The notes under the pieces: generated by a model
Seen by the model: only the letters and a program-made list of their open reading frames with translations
What the model was told of the DNA's origin: nothing
Database searches by the model: none
Position numbers and translations under genes: made by a program
Shown: positions 24,610 to 33,657 of the stretch, one piece after another
How the letters are laid out: every line of letters begins with the position of its first letter
How positions within the stretch are numbered: position 1 is the stretch's first letter
Assembly (NCBI GenBank): GCA_903898755.1
Contig: CAIUGT010000014.1
Span: 1 to 39,777 of the forward strand
Source of the DNA: an uncultured bacterium
GTDB taxonomy: Bacteria; Planctomycetota; Phycisphaerae; Phycisphaerales; SM1A02
DNA length: 39,777 bases
Direction of reading: 5' to 3'

Positions 24610-27027
24610 ATGCGCGGCCTTTACGACGAACCTGTTTGCAAACACGTTCTTGTGGCCGTGGAGCGCGGAGTGGACCGCTATCCAGACGGCTTGACCTACG
24701 GCGTGCCGCAGTCGCTGCAACGCGTGGGCGTTGGCCATCGCGTGAAGGTTCCGCTGGGTCGAGGCGACTCCTCCACATTTGGATGGGTGGTGAAAGAAAT
24801 TCCGCCTGAGCAGGCCGCCTCCATTGCCGCGGATCGCATGAAGTCCATTCTTTCAATAGAAGAGACCGACCCGCTTCCATCGCAAATTGTTGAATTAGCC
24901 CGCTGGATCAGCGTGTATTACTGCTGTCCCCTTGGTGTGGCTCTTGCGGGAGTGCTCCCGGCGGCGGTTAAAAACGCTATTGGGCGAGTGGAATCCTCGT
25001 GGATTGATCAAACCGATTTGGGCGCCGAGGCTCTGAGCGCGTCGGGGGTGGCAAGACCTCGTGATGGCGCGAAGCGAACGAAAAGCTCTGACGCACTTCC
25101 AGGCAACCTTGCGGAAACAATTTCATCCGCCACACCCAAACCAATTCGTCTGTCAGTTGCGCACAAAAGAATTTTACAAGTGTTGCGCGACACGCCGCCA
25201 GAACTGCGCCCCATTGAGTTGCGAGAACTTTTAAAGAAGGCCGCGGTAGCAACACGCGCTCCGTTAACTGCTCTCATGAAGGCCGGGTTCGTCAGCGTGG
25301 TGAAACGATCAAGCGTGGAGGCGAGTTCGCTCACTCCAGAAAATGCGCCGCGCGATTTTTCCAAGGACCGCCCTGCGCTCACAGCGTCACAAAGCGCAGC
25401 GGTCAATTCCATTCACGCCACAAGCACCGCTGGTTTTTCACAGCATCTTTTATTTGGCGTCACGGGCAGTGGAAAAACGGAAGTGTATTTGCAACTCATA
25501 GAACTATGCAGAAACGCGGGCAAAACAGCTATTTTGTTGGTGCCAGAAATTTCCCTCACGCCACAAACCACGGCGCGCGTGTTGCGGCGATTTCCAAACG
25601 ACCGAGTCGCTATTTTGCATTCGGGGCTCACGGCGGCGCAGCGCAATCAACAGTGGACCATGGTGGCGCGCGGCGAGGCGAAAATAATTGTCGGCGCGCG
25701 CAGCGCCATCTTCGCGCCCGTGCCCGACGGCGAGCTTGGTTTAATCATGGTCGACGAGGAACATGATTCGTCTGGTTACAAACAAGATCAAGCCCCGCGC
25801 TACCACGGACGCGATGTGGCCATTCGCCGCGCACAAATGTCGGCGTGTCCAGTTGTGCTTGGCAGCGCAACACCCAGTTTGGAAAGTTGGTGGAACGCCA
25901 CCGAGCGCGGCATCAGCACGCTGCATCGCCTGCCCCATCGCGCGCCTGGCTTGGTCACGCCCACAGTGGAAATCATTGACTTTTCCCAGGATATGAAGCA
26001 CTTTCGCGACAAGCGTGTGCACTTGCTTGGCGCGCGATTGGCGGATCGATTGGCGTATGTCATTGAGAATGGAGGACAAGCGTTGATGCTTCTCAACCGC
26101 CGTGGATATGCCAACTGGATTTCCTGCGCCGCGCGTTGCGGTTGGATGATGCGCTGCCAGCATTGCGACACAGGAATGATTTGCCACTCGGGTCCTCGCT
26201 CGCGATTTGTCCGTTGCCATCATTGCTTGACTGAACAACTTCTTCCACAAGCATGTCCTTCATGCAAAATGGGAGTGACCGTATTTGGTTTAGGAACGCA
26301 ACGCGTGGAGGAAGAATTGGCGCATGTGCATCCAGCGCTTGCGAAAGCCGGCGCGGTGTTGCGCGTTGATGGTGACACCATGCAGAACAGCCACGACATT
26401 TATCAAGCGCTTGCACGCTTTGCTTCTGGCGAAGCCAAGGTTCTCGTTGGCACGCAAATCATCGCAAAAGGGCTGGATTATCCCAATGTTCGATTGGTTG
26501 GCGTTGTCAACGCCGACACCGCGATCAACTTGCCAGACTTCCGCGCCGCGGAGCGAACCTTTCAACTTGTCAGCCAAGTCGCGGGTCGATGCGGTCGCGG
26601 CAGTGGTCCCGCGCAAGCGATTGTGCAAACATTTCAACCCGACGCGCTTCCCATTCGCTTGGCGGCGTCTCATCAATTTGAGGAGTTTGCAAAACAAGAA
26701 CTCGCCTCGCGCAAACAATTCGACTTGCCACCGTACCGGCGCATGGCGCGCATTGTTGTGCGTCATGAAACTCTCGCATCCGCGCAAAACATTGTTTCAG
26801 AAATCCGCCGCGCGCTTGAGCGTTTGCCAGAAGCAACTGGCGCGCACTTTCGTGGACCTCTGCCCTGCCCCATCGCGCGCATTGCGGATCGCTTTCGAAT
26901 TCAACTTGAAATTCTGGCCACGGATGCAAACGCGTTGCAACGCCTCATCGCCGCCGCGCGCAATCGAGCCGTTTTTCCAAGCGGCGAACTCTGCGCCGTG
27001 GATATTGACCCTGTCGCGCTGCTCTAA
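24610..27027 (+). CDS. priA: Primosomal protein N' (PriA helicase)
   Basis: PriA restarts collapsed replication forks and is a 3'-5' superfamily 2 helicase. The 805-residue protein has the N-terminal DNA-binding domain, Walker A GVTGSGKT (283-290), DEEH (382-385), the zinc module (C506, C510, C516, C519, C536, C539, C549, C552), and GTQIIAKGLDYPNV with the late QVAGRCGRG motif VI. The first zinc pair is spaced C-x3-C (CAARC) instead of the usual C-x2-C. Residues 126-173 form a variable, low-complexity insert before the winged-helix part. ATG at 24610 is used; 33 more bases upstream would overlap carA. It is likely co-transcribed with carA. Confidence 0.95.
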   Translation: MRGLYDEPVCKHVLVAVERGVDRYPDGLTYGVPQSLQRVGVGHRVKVPLGRGDSSTFGWVVKEIPPEQAASIAADRMKSILSIEETDPLPSQIVELARWISVYYCCPLGVALAGVLPAAVKNAIGRVESSWIDQTDLGAEALSASGVARPRDGAKRTKSSDALPGNLAETISSATPKPIRLSVAHKRILQVLRDTPPELRPIELRELLKKAAVATRAPLTALMKAGFVSVVKRSSVEASSLTPENAPRDFSKDRPALTASQSAAVNSIHATSTAGFSQHLLFGVTGSGKTEVYLQLIELCRNAGKTAILLVPEISLTPQTTARVLRRFPNDRVAILHSGLTAAQRNQQWTMVARGEAKIIVGARSAIFAPVPDGELGLIMVDEEHDSSGYKQDQAPRYHGRDVAIRRAQMSACPVVLGSATPSLESWWNATERGISTLHRLPHRAPGLVTPTVEIIDFSQDMKHFRDKRVHLLGARLADRLAYVIENGGQALMLLNRRGYANWISCAARCGWMMRCQHCDTGMICHSGPRSRFVRCHHCLTEQLLPQACPSCKMGVTVFGLGTQRVEEELAHVHPALAKAGAVLRVDGDTMQNSHDIYQALARFASGEAKVLVGTQIIAKGLDYPNVRLVGVVNADTAINLPDFRAAERTFQLVSQVAGRCGRGSGPAQAIVQTFQPDALPIRLAASHQFEEFAKQELASRKQFDLPPYRRMARIVVRHETLASAQNIVSEIRRALERLPEATGAHFRGPLPCPIARIADRFRIQLEILATDANALQRLIAAARNRAVFPSGELCAVDIDPVALL

Positions 27028-27047
27028 ATCAAAGCGCTTCGTTCCCT

Positions 27048-27152
27048 CGCTTTCAAGGGCAAATATCGCTAGAATGGCTTAGTTTCACAGACATTCTTTC
27101 AAACCATTTTTGACACGTTTGCCGCGCCGTAAAAGCACTATCTTTGAAAGCG
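27048..27152. repeat. CTTTCAA-type inverted repeats around the sucA promoter region
   Basis: CGCTTTCAA (27048-27056) recurs as its exact complement TTGAAAGCG (27144-27152), and CTTTCAAA (27096-27103) pairs with TTTGAAAG (27143-27150). The copies bracket a TTGACA (27110-27115) for which I find no well-spaced -10. They could be operator half-sites for sucA control, or chance in a short gap. Confidence 0.25.
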
Positions 27153-27158
27153 ACATTT

Positions 27159-27162
27159 GGAG
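27159..27162 (+). promoter_or_regulatory. Ribosome binding site (GGAG) deciding the sucA start
   Basis: GGAG precedes the GTG at 27172 by 9 bases. An in-frame TTG at 27157 overlaps this site and would be a poor start, so the GTG is preferred. Confidence 0.65.
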
Positions 27163-27171
27163 CATTCTTCA

Positions 27172-30069
27172 GTGAGCAACACTCCCTCTTCCAATCCTTC
27201 CCCTTCGCCCCAATCCGCCGCCGCATCGGTGAATGGTCTTGACCCCGCCTTGCTTGAGACGCTCTATGCCGATTGGCAGCGCGACCCCGCGAGTGTGAAT
27301 CAAGAGTGGCGCAGTTTTTTCCAAGGCTTTGAACTTGGCTTTGAGCGTTCGCCAAATCCCGCCGCCGAAACCGCGCCAGCCACCAACGAAAAATCGCCCG
27401 CCATTTCTACCGTCCCCGCCGCATCTGGAATGATGCACGGCTCACAAAGCAAAGTCGCAGGCCTCATCGACGCCTATCGCACACTTGGACATTTGGCGGC
27501 GTCACTCGATCCGCTTGGCGTGGAGCGGCCATTTCCAGAGGAGTTGCAACTTGAATCATTCGGCTTGACCGACAACGATCTAGCCGCGTCGTTTGATCCT
27601 GGAACGCTGCCACTTCCAAATCCAAGTTCACTGACCGAGATCATCAATCTTCTGGAAGAAACATATTGCCGGCATGTTGGCGTTGAGTATCAACATGTTC
27701 AAGATCGTCAACAACGGCGCTGGCTGCAGCAACGCATGGAAAGCGTGCGCAATCAGCCGCAATTTGATGTTTCTGTGCGCAAGCGATTGCTTGAAAGACT
27801 TATTGCGGCCGAAGGTTTTGAATCCTTCCTGGAGAAGCGCTTCATTGGAAAGAAACGTTTTGGTTTGGAGGGTGGCGAGACTTTAATTCCACTGCTCGAT
27901 GCCATCGTTGATCAAGGTCCCGCGCTTGGCGTGCGCGAATTTTCATTTGGCATGGCGCACCGCGGTCGCCTGAATGTGCTGGCCAATATTTTGGAAAAAC
28001 GCTTCGACCAAATTTTCACCGAGTTTGACGAAGCTTGGACGGAGGACTTTTTGTCCGGCGGCGGCGACGTGAAATATCATCAAGGCTATTCAAGCGATGT
28101 GAAGACCACCAGTGGTCAACCGCTGCACATCACGCTGGCCGCAAATCCAAGCCACTTGGAATTTGTTTCAAGCGTGGTCATGGGTCGCTGCCGCGCCAAG
28201 CAACGACTCGCCAATGACACCGAACACCGCACCAGTGTTGTGCCAATTCTTATTCACGGTGACGCCGCGCTTCCGGGTCAAGGTATTGTCGCCGAATGTT
28301 TCAACATGATGTTGCTTCCTGGCTTCACCGTGGGCGGCACCATTCATGTGGTCATTAACAATCAAGTGGGTTTCACCACGGATGCAAAAGATTTATTCAG
28401 TGGTCGTTACTGCACCGACATCGCCAAAATGGCGAACACGCCAATCTTTCACGTGAATGGCCAAGACCCCGAAGCCTGCGCATGGGCCGCGCGGCTTGCC
28501 ATTGAATGGCGCCAATCTTTTGGCACCGACATTCTGGTGGACATGTGGTGCTACCGAAAGAATGGCCACAATGAAACTGACGAGCCTTCATTCACGCAAC
28601 CACTGATGTACAAGTTGGTTCGCAAGCAAGTCACGGCAATGACTCACTACGCAAACCGTCTACAACAAGAAGGCGTGATCACTGCCGATGAGATCGAACA
28701 CCTCAAGAGCGATTTGTTCGCGCGCATGGACGAGGCCCAGACACGCACCAAAAAAACACCGGTGGTTCCAGGCAAGAAACCGTTCGATCATATTTGGGCG
28801 GGACTAACCGAGGCCTACTCCGACACGCCAATTGAAACGGGCGTGAAAGAAAGTCGCCTGAAAGAAGTTGCGACCGCGCTTGCGAACTTGCCGGCGGGTT
28901 TTGTTGCGCACAAGAATGTCACTCGCCTTCTAGAAATTCGCGGCAAACTTGGCGGCGATGTTGGCGTGGATTGGGGCCTTGCGGAAATGCTCGCCTACGG
29001 AACTCTTCTGCTTGAAGGCCATCCCATTCGACTCACGGGTCAAGATGTGGAGCGCGGAACATTCAGCCACCGTCATGCGGTTGTGATTGACCAAGACACC
29101 GGCGCGCCGTACATCGCGTTGAATGAAATCACGGCGAATCAGGCTAAATTTTGCGTTCACAATTCACCACTCACAGAGCAAGCTGTTGTTGGCTACGAGT
29201 ATGGATACTCGCTCACAGATCCACGCATGTTGATCTTGTGGGAAGCGCAGTTCGGCGACTTCTGCAACGGCGCGCAAATTATCATTGATCAATTCATCGC
29301 CAGCGCGGAAACAAAGTGGCAACGATCAAGTGGACTTGTTCTTCTGTTGCCACACGGATACGAGGGCCAAGGACCAGAGCACAGTTCGTCGCGCGTTGAG
29401 CGCTTCCTTCAATTGTGCGCCGCCAACAACATGGTGGTGTGTCAACCATCCACCACCGCGCAAATGTTCCACTTGCTGCGACGACAAATGAAAGTGAAGT
29501 TCCGCAAGCCGCTGATTGTGCTCACGCCCAAAAGCATGCTTCGATCGGCCGCGGCCGCAAGCCCCGTCATTGAATTCACCAAGGGCGCGTGGCAGCGAAC
29601 ATTGGCGGACACGGCGCAAGAGGCGTCGGCAAATGCGCAGAAATTATTGTTCTGCAGCGGAAAGATTTACCACGAACTTGTGGCGCAACGCGCCAAGAGC
29701 AAGTCCGCCAATATCGCCATTGTGCGCGTTGAACAGTTGAACCCATTTCCAGCTGATGAAATTAAAAAGCATTTGGAGCAACACTCCAAGGCCGACGTGT
29801 TCTGGGTTCAAGACGAACCGCGCAACATGGGCGCATGGCGATTTGTGCAAGGTCGCATGATCGATCTCTTCGCGGATCGACCCGTGAAATATATTGGTCG
29901 ACCTGATGGCGCGAGTCCGGCGGTTGGCAGTTTGAAAATGCACGGCCATCAACAAGAGGTCATTCTTGCCGAAGCCGTTGGCGCAATTCCACTCGCTGAC
30001 GGCGCCGCCAAAAACGACAAGATCGACAAAGAATCAACTGACACGTCGCCCGCGGGCACAAAGCACTGA
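27172..30069 (+). CDS. sucA: 2-oxoglutarate dehydrogenase E1 component
   Basis: This 965-residue thiamine-diphosphate enzyme decarboxylates 2-oxoglutarate and passes the succinyl group to the lipoyl arm of E2 in the TCA cycle. The N-terminal E2-docking segment is recognisable (LYADWQRDPASVNQEWRSFF, 31-50), as are GMAHRGRLNVL (260-270), GDVKYHQGYSSD (298-309), HGDAALPGQG (362-371) and NNQVGFTTD (396-404). An Ala/Pro-rich linker lies at about 58-85. It lacks the N-terminal acyltransferase domain of mycobacterial Kgd. sucB follows after 35 bases, so both form an operon. The lpd (E3) gene is not in the window. Confidence 0.97.
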   Translation: MSNTPSSNPSPSPQSAAASVNGLDPALLETLYADWQRDPASVNQEWRSFFQGFELGFERSPNPAAETAPATNEKSPAISTVPAASGMMHGSQSKVAGLIDAYRTLGHLAASLDPLGVERPFPEELQLESFGLTDNDLAASFDPGTLPLPNPSSLTEIINLLEETYCRHVGVEYQHVQDRQQRRWLQQRMESVRNQPQFDVSVRKRLLERLIAAEGFESFLEKRFIGKKRFGLEGGETLIPLLDAIVDQGPALGVREFSFGMAHRGRLNVLANILEKRFDQIFTEFDEAWTEDFLSGGGDVKYHQGYSSDVKTTSGQPLHITLAANPSHLEFVSSVVMGRCRAKQRLANDTEHRTSVVPILIHGDAALPGQGIVAECFNMMLLPGFTVGGTIHVVINNQVGFTTDAKDLFSGRYCTDIAKMANTPIFHVNGQDPEACAWAARLAIEWRQSFGTDILVDMWCYRKNGHNETDEPSFTQPLMYKLVRKQVTAMTHYANRLQQEGVITADEIEHLKSDLFARMDEAQTRTKKTPVVPGKKPFDHIWAGLTEAYSDTPIETGVKESRLKEVATALANLPAGFVAHKNVTRLLEIRGKLGGDVGVDWGLAEMLAYGTLLLEGHPIRLTGQDVERGTFSHRHAVVIDQDTGAPYIALNEITANQAKFCVHNSPLTEQAVVGYEYGYSLTDPRMLILWEAQFGDFCNGAQIIIDQFIASAETKWQRSSGLVLLLPHGYEGQGPEHSSSRVERFLQLCAANNMVVCQPSTTAQMFHLLRRQMKVKFRKPLIVLTPKSMLRSAAAASPVIEFTKGAWQRTLADTAQEASANAQKLLFCSGKIYHELVAQRAKSKSANIAIVRVEQLNPFPADEIKKHLEQHSKADVFWVQDEPRNMGAWRFVQGRMIDLFADRPVKYIGRPDGASPAVGSLKMHGHQQEVILAEAVGAIPLADGAAKNDKIDKESTDTSPAGTKH

Positions 30070-30104
30070 CCACTTCGTAAACACTTAAGCATGGAGCCAC
30101 TGGA

Positions 30105-31367
30105 ATGATTGACATTGTGATACCGAGTCCTGGAGAAAGCATTACCGAAGTTCGTCTTGGCGCGTGGAAGCGCGGAGATGGCGAGTGGGTTGAAAAAGAC
30201 GAAGTGTTAACCGAAATTGAAAGCGACAAAGCCACGCTGGAAATTTTGGCCACGGCTTCAGGCGTGCTCAAAGTGACCGCGCAAACTGGAGAAGATTTGA
30301 AAGTTGGCGCCGTTGTTGCGCGCATCGACGAAAAGGCAGCGCGACCCGCCGGCGCAAACGCTAAGCCTGCAAGCAACGCTGTTCCATCCGTGGCGGCGAA
30401 CACCTCCGCTCCCGCGCACAAAGAAACTTCCAGCGCCGCCGTTGTTGAACCGAAAGTCACCAGCGTTGCGCGCAAAATGGCCGTTGACAAAGGCGTAGAT
30501 CTTGGAACGGTGGAAGGATCCGGTCCTGGCGGACGCATCACTAAAACAGATGTTGAACACGCGCAAACAACTCCAGCAAAATCCCCCGCGTTAAACACGC
30601 CAGCCTTGTCACCTGTCGGCACAGCGAAAATTTCTTCCACTCCAATTGCAACCGGCGCGCGCGGAATGCGCCGTGAACGCATGACCAAGTTGCGTCAACG
30701 CATCGCTGAGCGTTTAGTCAGCGCCAAAAACACAGCGGCCATGTTGACCACTTTCAACGAAGCCGACATGTCCCAAGTCATGCGCCTGCGCGCAGAGCAC
30801 AAGGAAGCCTTTGAAAAGCGCCACGGCACAAGCCTGGGCTTCATGGGTTTCTTCGTGAAGGCCGTGGTTGGCGCGCTGGAAAAATATCCGCGCCTGAACG
30901 CCTTCATTATTGGCGACGAGGTTGAGTACCACGATTACATCGATGTCTCCGTGGCCGTTGGCACCGACAAGGGCCTTATGGTTCCCGTTCTGCGCAACGC
31001 CAATCGTCTTTCAATTGCCGAAGTAGAGCGAACCATTCGCGAGCTCGCCGTCAAGGCGCGCGACAACAAACTTACCGTCGACGACATGACTGGTGGCACA
31101 TTCACCATCACCAACGGCGGCGTGTACGGCAGTCTTATGAGCACGCCAATTCTGAATCCTCCGCAGTCTGGAATTCTTGGCATGCACGCTATTAAAAACC
31201 GCGCGGTCGAAGATCCAAAAAATCCCGGCCATGTTGCCATTCGACCAATGATGTATCTGGCTCTGAGCTATGACCACCGTATTGTGGATGGTTCCGAAGC
31301 CGTTGGTTTTTTGGTGGACATTAAGAACGCCATTGAAAATCCAGAGCGCCTGTTGTTGGATGTCTAA
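30105..31367 (+). CDS. sucB: Dihydrolipoyllysine succinyltransferase (2-oxoglutarate dehydrogenase E2)
   Basis: The 420-residue E2 core moves the succinyl group from E1 to CoA. One lipoyl domain (1-75) carries the lipoylated lysine K42 in [11 protein letters not shown]. After an Ala/Pro linker comes the E1/E3-binding domain (about 117-153, [16 protein letters not shown] and [13 protein letters not shown]). A second linker follows, and then the catalytic domain with H391 and D395 in [11 protein letters not shown]. Domain order and length are normal. GGAG lies 8 bases before the ATG. It is the last gene of the sucA operon and converges on ftsI. Confidence 0.97.
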   Translation: MIDIVIPSPGESITEVRLGAWKRGDGEWVEKDEVLTEIESDKATLEILATASGVLKVTAQTGEDLKVGAVVARIDEKAARPAGANAKPASNAVPSVAANTSAPAHKETSSAAVVEPKVTSVARKMAVDKGVDLGTVEGSGPGGRITKTDVEHAQTTPAKSPALNTPALSPVGTAKISSTPIATGARGMRRERMTKLRQRIAERLVSAKNTAAMLTTFNEADMSQVMRLRAEHKEAFEKRHGTSLGFMGFFVKAVVGALEKYPRLNAFIIGDEVEYHDYIDVSVAVGTDKGLMVPVLRNANRLSIAEVERTIRELAVKARDNKLTVDDMTGGTFTITNGGVYGSLMSTPILNPPQSGILGMHAIKNRAVEDPKNPGHVAIRPMMYLALSYDHRIVDGSEAVGFLVDIKNAIENPERLLLDV

Positions 31368-31399
31368 GCAACGCGGAGTGCACAACACATTTGCGCCGC

Positions 31400-31422
31400 T
31401 TGTCAGTTTTTAAATCTGACAA
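31400..31422. terminator. Possible bidirectional terminator between sucB and ftsI
   Basis: TTGTCAG and CTGACAA form a 7-bp stem around an A/T-only 9-base loop, in the 82-base gap between the convergent sucB and ftsI stops. There is no long T run on either side, so termination strength is doubtful. A second short repeat (two TTGCAA copies at 31429-31447) follows. Confidence 0.35.
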
Positions 31423-31449
31423 TTCAACTTGCAAATATAAATTGCAAAC

Positions 31450-33312
31450 TCAATGCCGATCGGGTTCGCCGCGCTCATGCACGGCAAGTTTGGCTTGTTT
31501 CTCGCCCTGATCCGGCTCAACGCCCATGTAGTTCAGGATTTCATCAATCATCTTGCGGCACACAGGCCCAGCAATGGAACCTCCGTAATGTCCCTTTGAT
31601 TTATCTGGATCATCAATAACAACCAAACACACAATTCTTGGATTATCAAACGGCGCGCCAGCGATAAACGAACTCACATAACGATCTTCAAAGTAGCCCT
31701 TGCCTTGTCCCTTTGGCTTTGGCAACTGCGCGGTGCCGGACTTGCCAAACATTCTATAAAACTCGCTCTGCGCTTTACGTCCTGTGCCTTCCGTCATGAC
31801 GCCTTCCATAGCATCACGCGCGGTCAACGCGATCGCCTCTGGCATCACACGCTTGCTTGGAACTGAATATTGATTGTCCGCGCCTTCGGTGCCAAGCGAC
31901 AACCGCGCTGGAACCATGCTTCCATCCCTGCAAAATGCGGAGAAGGCTTGCACCATTTGAATTGGAGTGACGCCAATTTCGTGACCCATGCACACGCTTG
32001 TTTGCGTGTAGACCGACCACTTCTTAGGCGTGGTCACCAAGCCTTCGCTCTCGCCAGGAATTCCAACTCCGCTCTTTTGTCCAAATCCAAATCGCTGGAT
32101 CATGTTCTGCATGTCGCTAAATTTCATTCGCTCCGCCGCGGCCGCCATTCCACCGTTGAGCGACTTCACAAGAACTTTTTTCCAACTCACCGGGCCCGGA
32201 TATTTCACGTCGCGAATCACGCGGCCAAATTTGGTGACATACGGACCGCTTGGCAAATTCACAATTGTTTCTGGCTTAAACACGCCAAGTTCCGTGGCCG
32301 TCGCCCAGACAAATGGCTTGAATGTGGAACCCGGCTCGTACGGATCCGTGACATTTCTGTTTCGTCCAAGCGACGCATGCAACGCCCGCGATGGATCCGT
32401 GGTCACTTCCTTCCAGCCCTTGCGCGGATGCAACACGTCCGCCATGGCAAGAATGTCGCCGGTCTGCACATCCATAATCACGGCGCGCCCACCACCCGCG
32501 TTCCATTCCTTCACCGAATCTTGCAACAGTCGCTCCGCAATTTCTTGCGCGACTAAATCTATAGACAAACGAATATCAACTCCATCTCGCGGCGGTTGAT
32601 AATCATTTCCCTCAATCCACAACGGTTGCCGTTTCACATCGCGCAGAAAAACCAACTGACCATCTTTGCCACGAACTTCCGCATTGTGGCGCAACTCCGC
32701 GCCAGCTTGACCGCTTTGCTCAAGACCAACTCGACCAATCACCATTGCGGCCAAATTGCCCGCTGGATATTCACGAATTGGGCGTGACTCAATTCCAATT
32801 CCTGGAATGTTCAACGCATGAATGGCATCCACTTGCTCCGGAGTCAACATGTCCGCAAGTTGCACATAGCGATCATCCGCCCGTTGATTTAAAATCGTGT
32901 GGATTTTTTTCGGCGATTCACCAAGCGCGCCGCCAATCGCACCAGCCGCATCCTTGAATGGATCACCCACCGCTTGGGAATCTGGCTCCGCTAATTTGCC
33001 CTTGCGAATCCGATCCCAGCCTCGATCCCAAATCATGGCCGGATCCGCGAAAAGTCTGCGCCCCATCAAGCTGGACGCGAGAACTCGACCGCGACGATCA
33101 ACTATTTGTCCACGAGATGCGAGTTCAGGCGCGGTGCTTTGATGCACTCCCGCAGCCGCTATAAGCCGCGGATCATCTGTTGTTTTTAACCATGCAACGC
33201 GCGCAGTGATGCAAAGCAATATCGTCGCTGTGGTGATAATGAGCACGCGACTCCAAGCGCGAATTCGGCTTGATTGCATCTCAGAAATCTGTGAAATGGA
33301 AAACTGCTTCAT
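31450..33312 (-). CDS. ftsI: Septal peptidoglycan transpeptidase FtsI (class B PBP)
   Basis: The 620-residue protein crosslinks peptidoglycan at the division septum. It has one N-terminal membrane helix (about 22-38), a pedestal domain starting at RGQIVDRRGRVLA, and a transpeptidase domain with all three active-site motifs: STFK (S329, K332), SLN (384-386) and KSGT (524-527). No PASTA domain follows. Its ATG overlaps the stop of the FtsL-like gene as ATGA, and the order rsmH - LysM - ftsL - ftsI is the dcw cluster order. That location favours FtsI over the elongation PBP2. No murE, murF or mraY follows; sucB converges instead. Confidence 0.93.
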   Translation of the reverse strand: MKQFSISQISEMQSSRIRAWSRVLIITTATILLCITARVAWLKTTDDPRLIAAAGVHQSTAPELASRGQIVDRRGRVLASSLMGRRLFADPAMIWDRGWDRIRKGKLAEPDSQAVGDPFKDAAGAIGGALGESPKKIHTILNQRADDRYVQLADMLTPEQVDAIHALNIPGIGIESRPIREYPAGNLAAMVIGRVGLEQSGQAGAELRHNAEVRGKDGQLVFLRDVKRQPLWIEGNDYQPPRDGVDIRLSIDLVAQEIAERLLQDSVKEWNAGGGRAVIMDVQTGDILAMADVLHPRKGWKEVTTDPSRALHASLGRNRNVTDPYEPGSTFKPFVWATATELGVFKPETIVNLPSGPYVTKFGRVIRDVKYPGPVSWKKVLVKSLNGGMAAAAERMKFSDMQNMIQRFGFGQKSGVGIPGESEGLVTTPKKWSVYTQTSVCMGHEIGVTPIQMVQAFSAFCRDGSMVPARLSLGTEGADNQYSVPSKRVMPEAIALTARDAMEGVMTEGTGRKAQSEFYRMFGKSGTAQLPKPKGQGKGYFEDRYVSSFIAGAPFDNPRIVCLVVIDDPDKSKGHYGGSIAGPVCRKMIDEILNYMGVEPDQGEKQAKLAVHERGEPDRH

Positions 33313-33641
33313 CCGCCAAATTCCACTTGTGCCGCGTCGGCATCTTTTACGCCCGGCTTCGTGGCCAAACGTGGTTGGGTTGGTGGCGCGGGCGCGTCAA
33401 GTCTGTGAGGAATGGGGCGCCACTGCATCTTCATGGAATCCAACGCCAGACGAATTGCGTCGGGCCGAACCTTGGAAGCCACTTCCGCGCGACATCTCAT
33501 TAAATCCCTTTGTTGTTCGATCAATCTCCAATGCGTTCTGGAAATCTTGGCGGCAACTTCATAGCGCTTCTGCCGCGTCGCCAAAAGCGCGGTTGCCATA
33601 ATTCCAAGACCCAACAAGATGGCGATTACTTTTCCGAACAT
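33309..33641 (-). CDS. FtsL-like small bitopic membrane protein
   Basis: The 110-residue product has one membrane helix right at the N-terminus (FGKVIAILLGLGIMATALLA), followed by a helical, charged stretch (about 25-75) and a proline-rich tail. FtsL proteins share this architecture but almost no sequence, and the position between rsmH and ftsI is where ftsL lies in dcw clusters. FtsL links FtsB/FtsQ to the FtsWI synthase in the periplasm. AAGGA stands 7 bases before the ATG. The stop overlaps the ftsI start. The call rests on size, topology and synteny; its tail is longer and more proline-rich than usual. Confidence 0.6.
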   Translation of the reverse strand: MFGKVIAILLGLGIMATALLATRQKRYEVAAKISRTHWRLIEQQRDLMRCRAEVASKVRPDAIRLALDSMKMQWRPIPHRLDAPAPPTQPRLATKPGVKDADAAQVEFGG

Positions 33642-33657
33642 GGTCCGGTCCTTGAAC

